A stretch of 54,139 nucleotides of DNA from CAZNYN01 sp964422205 (lineage in GTDB: Bacteria; Synergistota; Synergistia; Synergistales; Synergistaceae), in assembly GCA_964422205.1 (NCBI GenBank), contig CAYRAI010000011.1, forward strand, positions 1 through 54,139. Direction: 5' to 3'. Within the stretch, counting starts at the first letter, position 1, and the number at the start of each line of letters is the position of its first letter. Made by a program: the position numbers and the translations under genes. The notes beneath the pieces were generated by a model. It saw only the letters and a list, made by a program, of their open reading frames with translations. It was not told the DNA's origin and did no database searches. Positions 52,580-54,139 of this stretch are shown piece after piece.

Positions 52580-53761
52580 ATGGATAATCACGAATTTGAA
52601 CAGCTGCTTGCGAAAGCATTCAGATATATAGACGAAAATATTGATGCCGCGGCCGCGATAAGCGACGATATCGCGGACAATCCGGAACTCAGCGGCAAAG
52701 AATTCAGAACGGCCGGCATACTAAGAGACGCTCTGGTAAAAGAAGGGTTTACGACAGAAATGCCCTACTGCGGCATGGAGACTGCATTCTGCGGAAAGTG
52801 CGGCGGCGGCCCTGTCAAAGTCGCATTCCTTGCGGAATATGACGCTCTGCCGGAAGTCGGTCACGGCTGCGGACACAACTTAAGCGGCATGATGTCACTG
52901 CTTGCCGGCGAGGCTCTTTCCAAAGTAATAGAACAAACAGGGGGAGAAGTCCTTGTTATAGGCACACCTGCGGAAGAGACATGGGGCGCAAAGTGCGGAA
53001 TGGCAGATATGGGTATAGCGGATGAACTTTCTCTCGCGATGATGATACACTGCTACTCCGGCAAAAGTATGGTATCTATGAGCACGCCTGCTCTCAGAGG
53101 GTGGAATATTAAGTACAGCGGAGTTCCGGCTCACGCCGCTGCCGCTCCGTGGGAAGGGCGCAACGCTTTTAACGGCTCACGCCTCTTTTTTGATGCTCTC
53201 GACATGATGCGCCAGCATGTGAAGCCGGATATCAGAATGCACGGCATAATAACCGAAAGCGGCACAGCGGTAAATACCGTTCCGGAAAGGGCCTCCATAC
53301 ACTTAGAGCTGCGCGCTTTAGACAAACGGGACTTGGAAAGTCTGACCGAAAGGGTGCGCAAAATCGCGGCTGGCGCGGCGGAAGCCACTGAGACATCTGT
53401 GACATTTGAGCCCAACGACACATACTTCTACAACTCCCTGGAGCTGGATTCTTTGGAAAAGATAACTGAAGAAGGCTTTGCAAAAGCTGGAGTTCCTCTT
53501 GCCGAAAAGGAAAGACAGGGAGGAGCGTCAGACATGGGAAATATAAGCTGGCGCTGCCCGTCAATCCAGCCGCTTCTTTCCATAACCGACATCCCCGTAC
53601 CGCTCCATACAAAAGAGATAGAAGCCGCTACAAGGTCTGAGATGGGACACCAAAGACTGGCAGAAGGAGCAAAAATTATGGTCTTCACAGCTCTGAAAAT
53701 CCTGACAGATCAATCCTTGAGGGAGAAAGTAAAAGCGGAATTCGAAAGCAAAAAACAGTAA
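52580..53761 (+). CDS. M20-family amidohydrolase, second copy
   Basis: 393-residue paralogue of the preceding gene. Shared landmarks: EYDALPEVGHGCGHNLSG, VIGTPAEETWGAKCGM, HCYSGKS, VPAHAAAAPWEGRNAFNG, MMRQHVKPDIRMHGI and SDMGNISW. The frame is open to 52475, but ATG 52580 follows GGAGGAAA and matches the first copy's start. Differences around the active site (CGH preceded by GHG rather than GHA; TWGAKCGM for SDGAKVAM) suggest a different substrate. Last gene before the right inverted repeat. Confidence 0.93.
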   Translation: MDNHEFEQLLAKAFRYIDENIDAAAAISDDIADNPELSGKEFRTAGILRDALVKEGFTTEMPYCGMETAFCGKCGGGPVKVAFLAEYDALPEVGHGCGHNLSGMMSLLAGEALSKVIEQTGGEVLVIGTPAEETWGAKCGMADMGIADELSLAMMIHCYSGKSMVSMSTPALRGWNIKYSGVPAHAAAAPWEGRNAFNGSRLFFDALDMMRQHVKPDIRMHGIITESGTAVNTVPERASIHLELRALDKRDLESLTERVRKIAAGAAEATETSVTFEPNDTYFYNSLELDSLEKITEEGFAKAGVPLAEKERQGGASDMGNISWRCPSIQPLLSITDIPVPLHTKEIEAATRSEMGHQRLAEGAKIMVFTALKILTDQSLREKVKAEFESKKQ

Positions 53762-53769
53762 AAGCAGGG

Positions 53770-53985
53770 GCGTTGAGCGATAGTTGAGCAGCTGCTGAAC
53801 AATTGTTGAACAATTGTCAGATACAGAGGCAAAGGCGGGTTTTGCGCTGCGCGGAAGTCGCTCGCTTCATTTCACGGCTGTTGCTTTGCGTGAAACATGG
53901 TGAAGTGCTCGCTTCGCACTCTCGTGAAATATTGTGAAGTGCTGAATCTTGGTTTTTCGTTCAATTGTTTGCCAACCGTTTTTCA
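53770..53985 (-). repeat. Long inverted repeat, right copy (IR-R)
   Basis: About 215 bp, the inverted partner of 47913-48098. It carries 11-bp units at both ends (ACAATTGTTCA type near 53775-53820; GCCAACCGTTT near 53971), the internal block with GTGAAACATGGTGAAGTGC, and AATCTTGGTTTTTCG matching the ORF6N-side 17-mer approximately. It has an extra segment of about 20 nt (near 53857-53880) absent from the left copy. Confidence 0.85.
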
Positions 53986-54139
53986 CATGTTTGGCTGTGT
54001 TTTACCAGTGCATCAAAATTTAAGGAGGCGCCCTCTTTGTGAGGACACCTCCTTTGCTGCGCTTTTATCTGCACTTTGGCATTATGTCCTGACTTTTGCA
54101 GAATCCAAGGCCAATAAGCAAGGCTAAAGTGTTGCAGTT
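53986..54139. other. Right-edge stretch with a terminator-like hairpin
   Basis: AAGGAGG (54022-54028) and CCTCCTT (54048-54054) form an outer stem, with CCTC/GAGG inside. Only three T residues follow on the plus strand, so termination there would be weak. No gene is recognised before the window ends. Confidence 0.45.

Noticed and set aside
53897..54127. 76-residue plus-strand frame at the right edge
   Set aside because: It reads through the right inverted repeat and the hairpin; no recognisable domain or start signal.

Overview
The window looks like chromosome from an anaerobic, amino-acid-fermenting bacterium with an outer membrane. Pyruvate:ferredoxin oxidoreductase, rubrerythrin and a tungstate uptake operon point to strict anaerobiosis. 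A large AsmA/TamB-like protein points to a diderm envelope. A permease, D-aminoacylase and two M20 hydrolase cluster points to peptide or amino-acid use. A member of the Synergistota would fit, but that is inference from gene content; no rRNA or marker gene is present.

Region 1 (1-9060) is a complete type I-C CRISPR-Cas locus on the minus strand: cas3-cas5c-cas8c-cas7-cas4-cas1-cas2, then a leader and an array that runs off the left edge. Upstream of cas3 lies the most interesting object in the window. It is a one-unit mini-CRISPR with its own extended -10 promoter, a truncated repeat that keeps the Cas5c handle, a pseudo-spacer and an intrinsic terminator. The pseudo-spacer matches, through its seed and next to a TTC PAM, a site lying on the -35 region of the cas3 promoter. 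This is the layout expected of a guide RNA that makes Cascade repress its own operon.

Region 2 (9071-22000) is mainly housekeeping: rubrerythrin, cobO, an M48 protease, nudC, glnA, a Ppx/GppA phosphatase, a DHH phosphoesterase, a GT28 lipid glycosyltransferase, a macro-domain protein, an EamA transporter facing a LysR regulator, a HAD phosphatase and a TGS-uridine-kinase-like protein. Region 3 (22035-26062) is an overlapping SNF2 helicase and SWIM-domain gene pair. Region 4 (26070-30290) is a tungstate/molybdate-type ABC operon (tupA-tupB-tupA-like-tupC). Two copies of one conserved RNA element precede it, resembling the Moco/Tuco riboswitch class; one copy is followed by terminators and the other can hide the tupA ribosome-binding site.

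Region 5 (30341-38300) holds cobU, the AsmA-like giant and a PAS/EAL c-di-GMP protein. Region 6 (38515-46300) is a T-box-controlled run of a LeuA-like protein lacking the usual metal ligands, a TIM-barrel/acyl-CoA-ligase fusion and nifJ. Region 7 (46440-54139) is repeat-rich and probably accessory: an 11-bp tandem repeat, an ORF6N/PLD-like gene between 17-bp direct repeats, and a pair of about 190-215 bp inverted repeats around yfcC, a D-aminoacylase gene and two M20 hydrolase genes. No tRNA or rRNA genes and no transposases were recognised.
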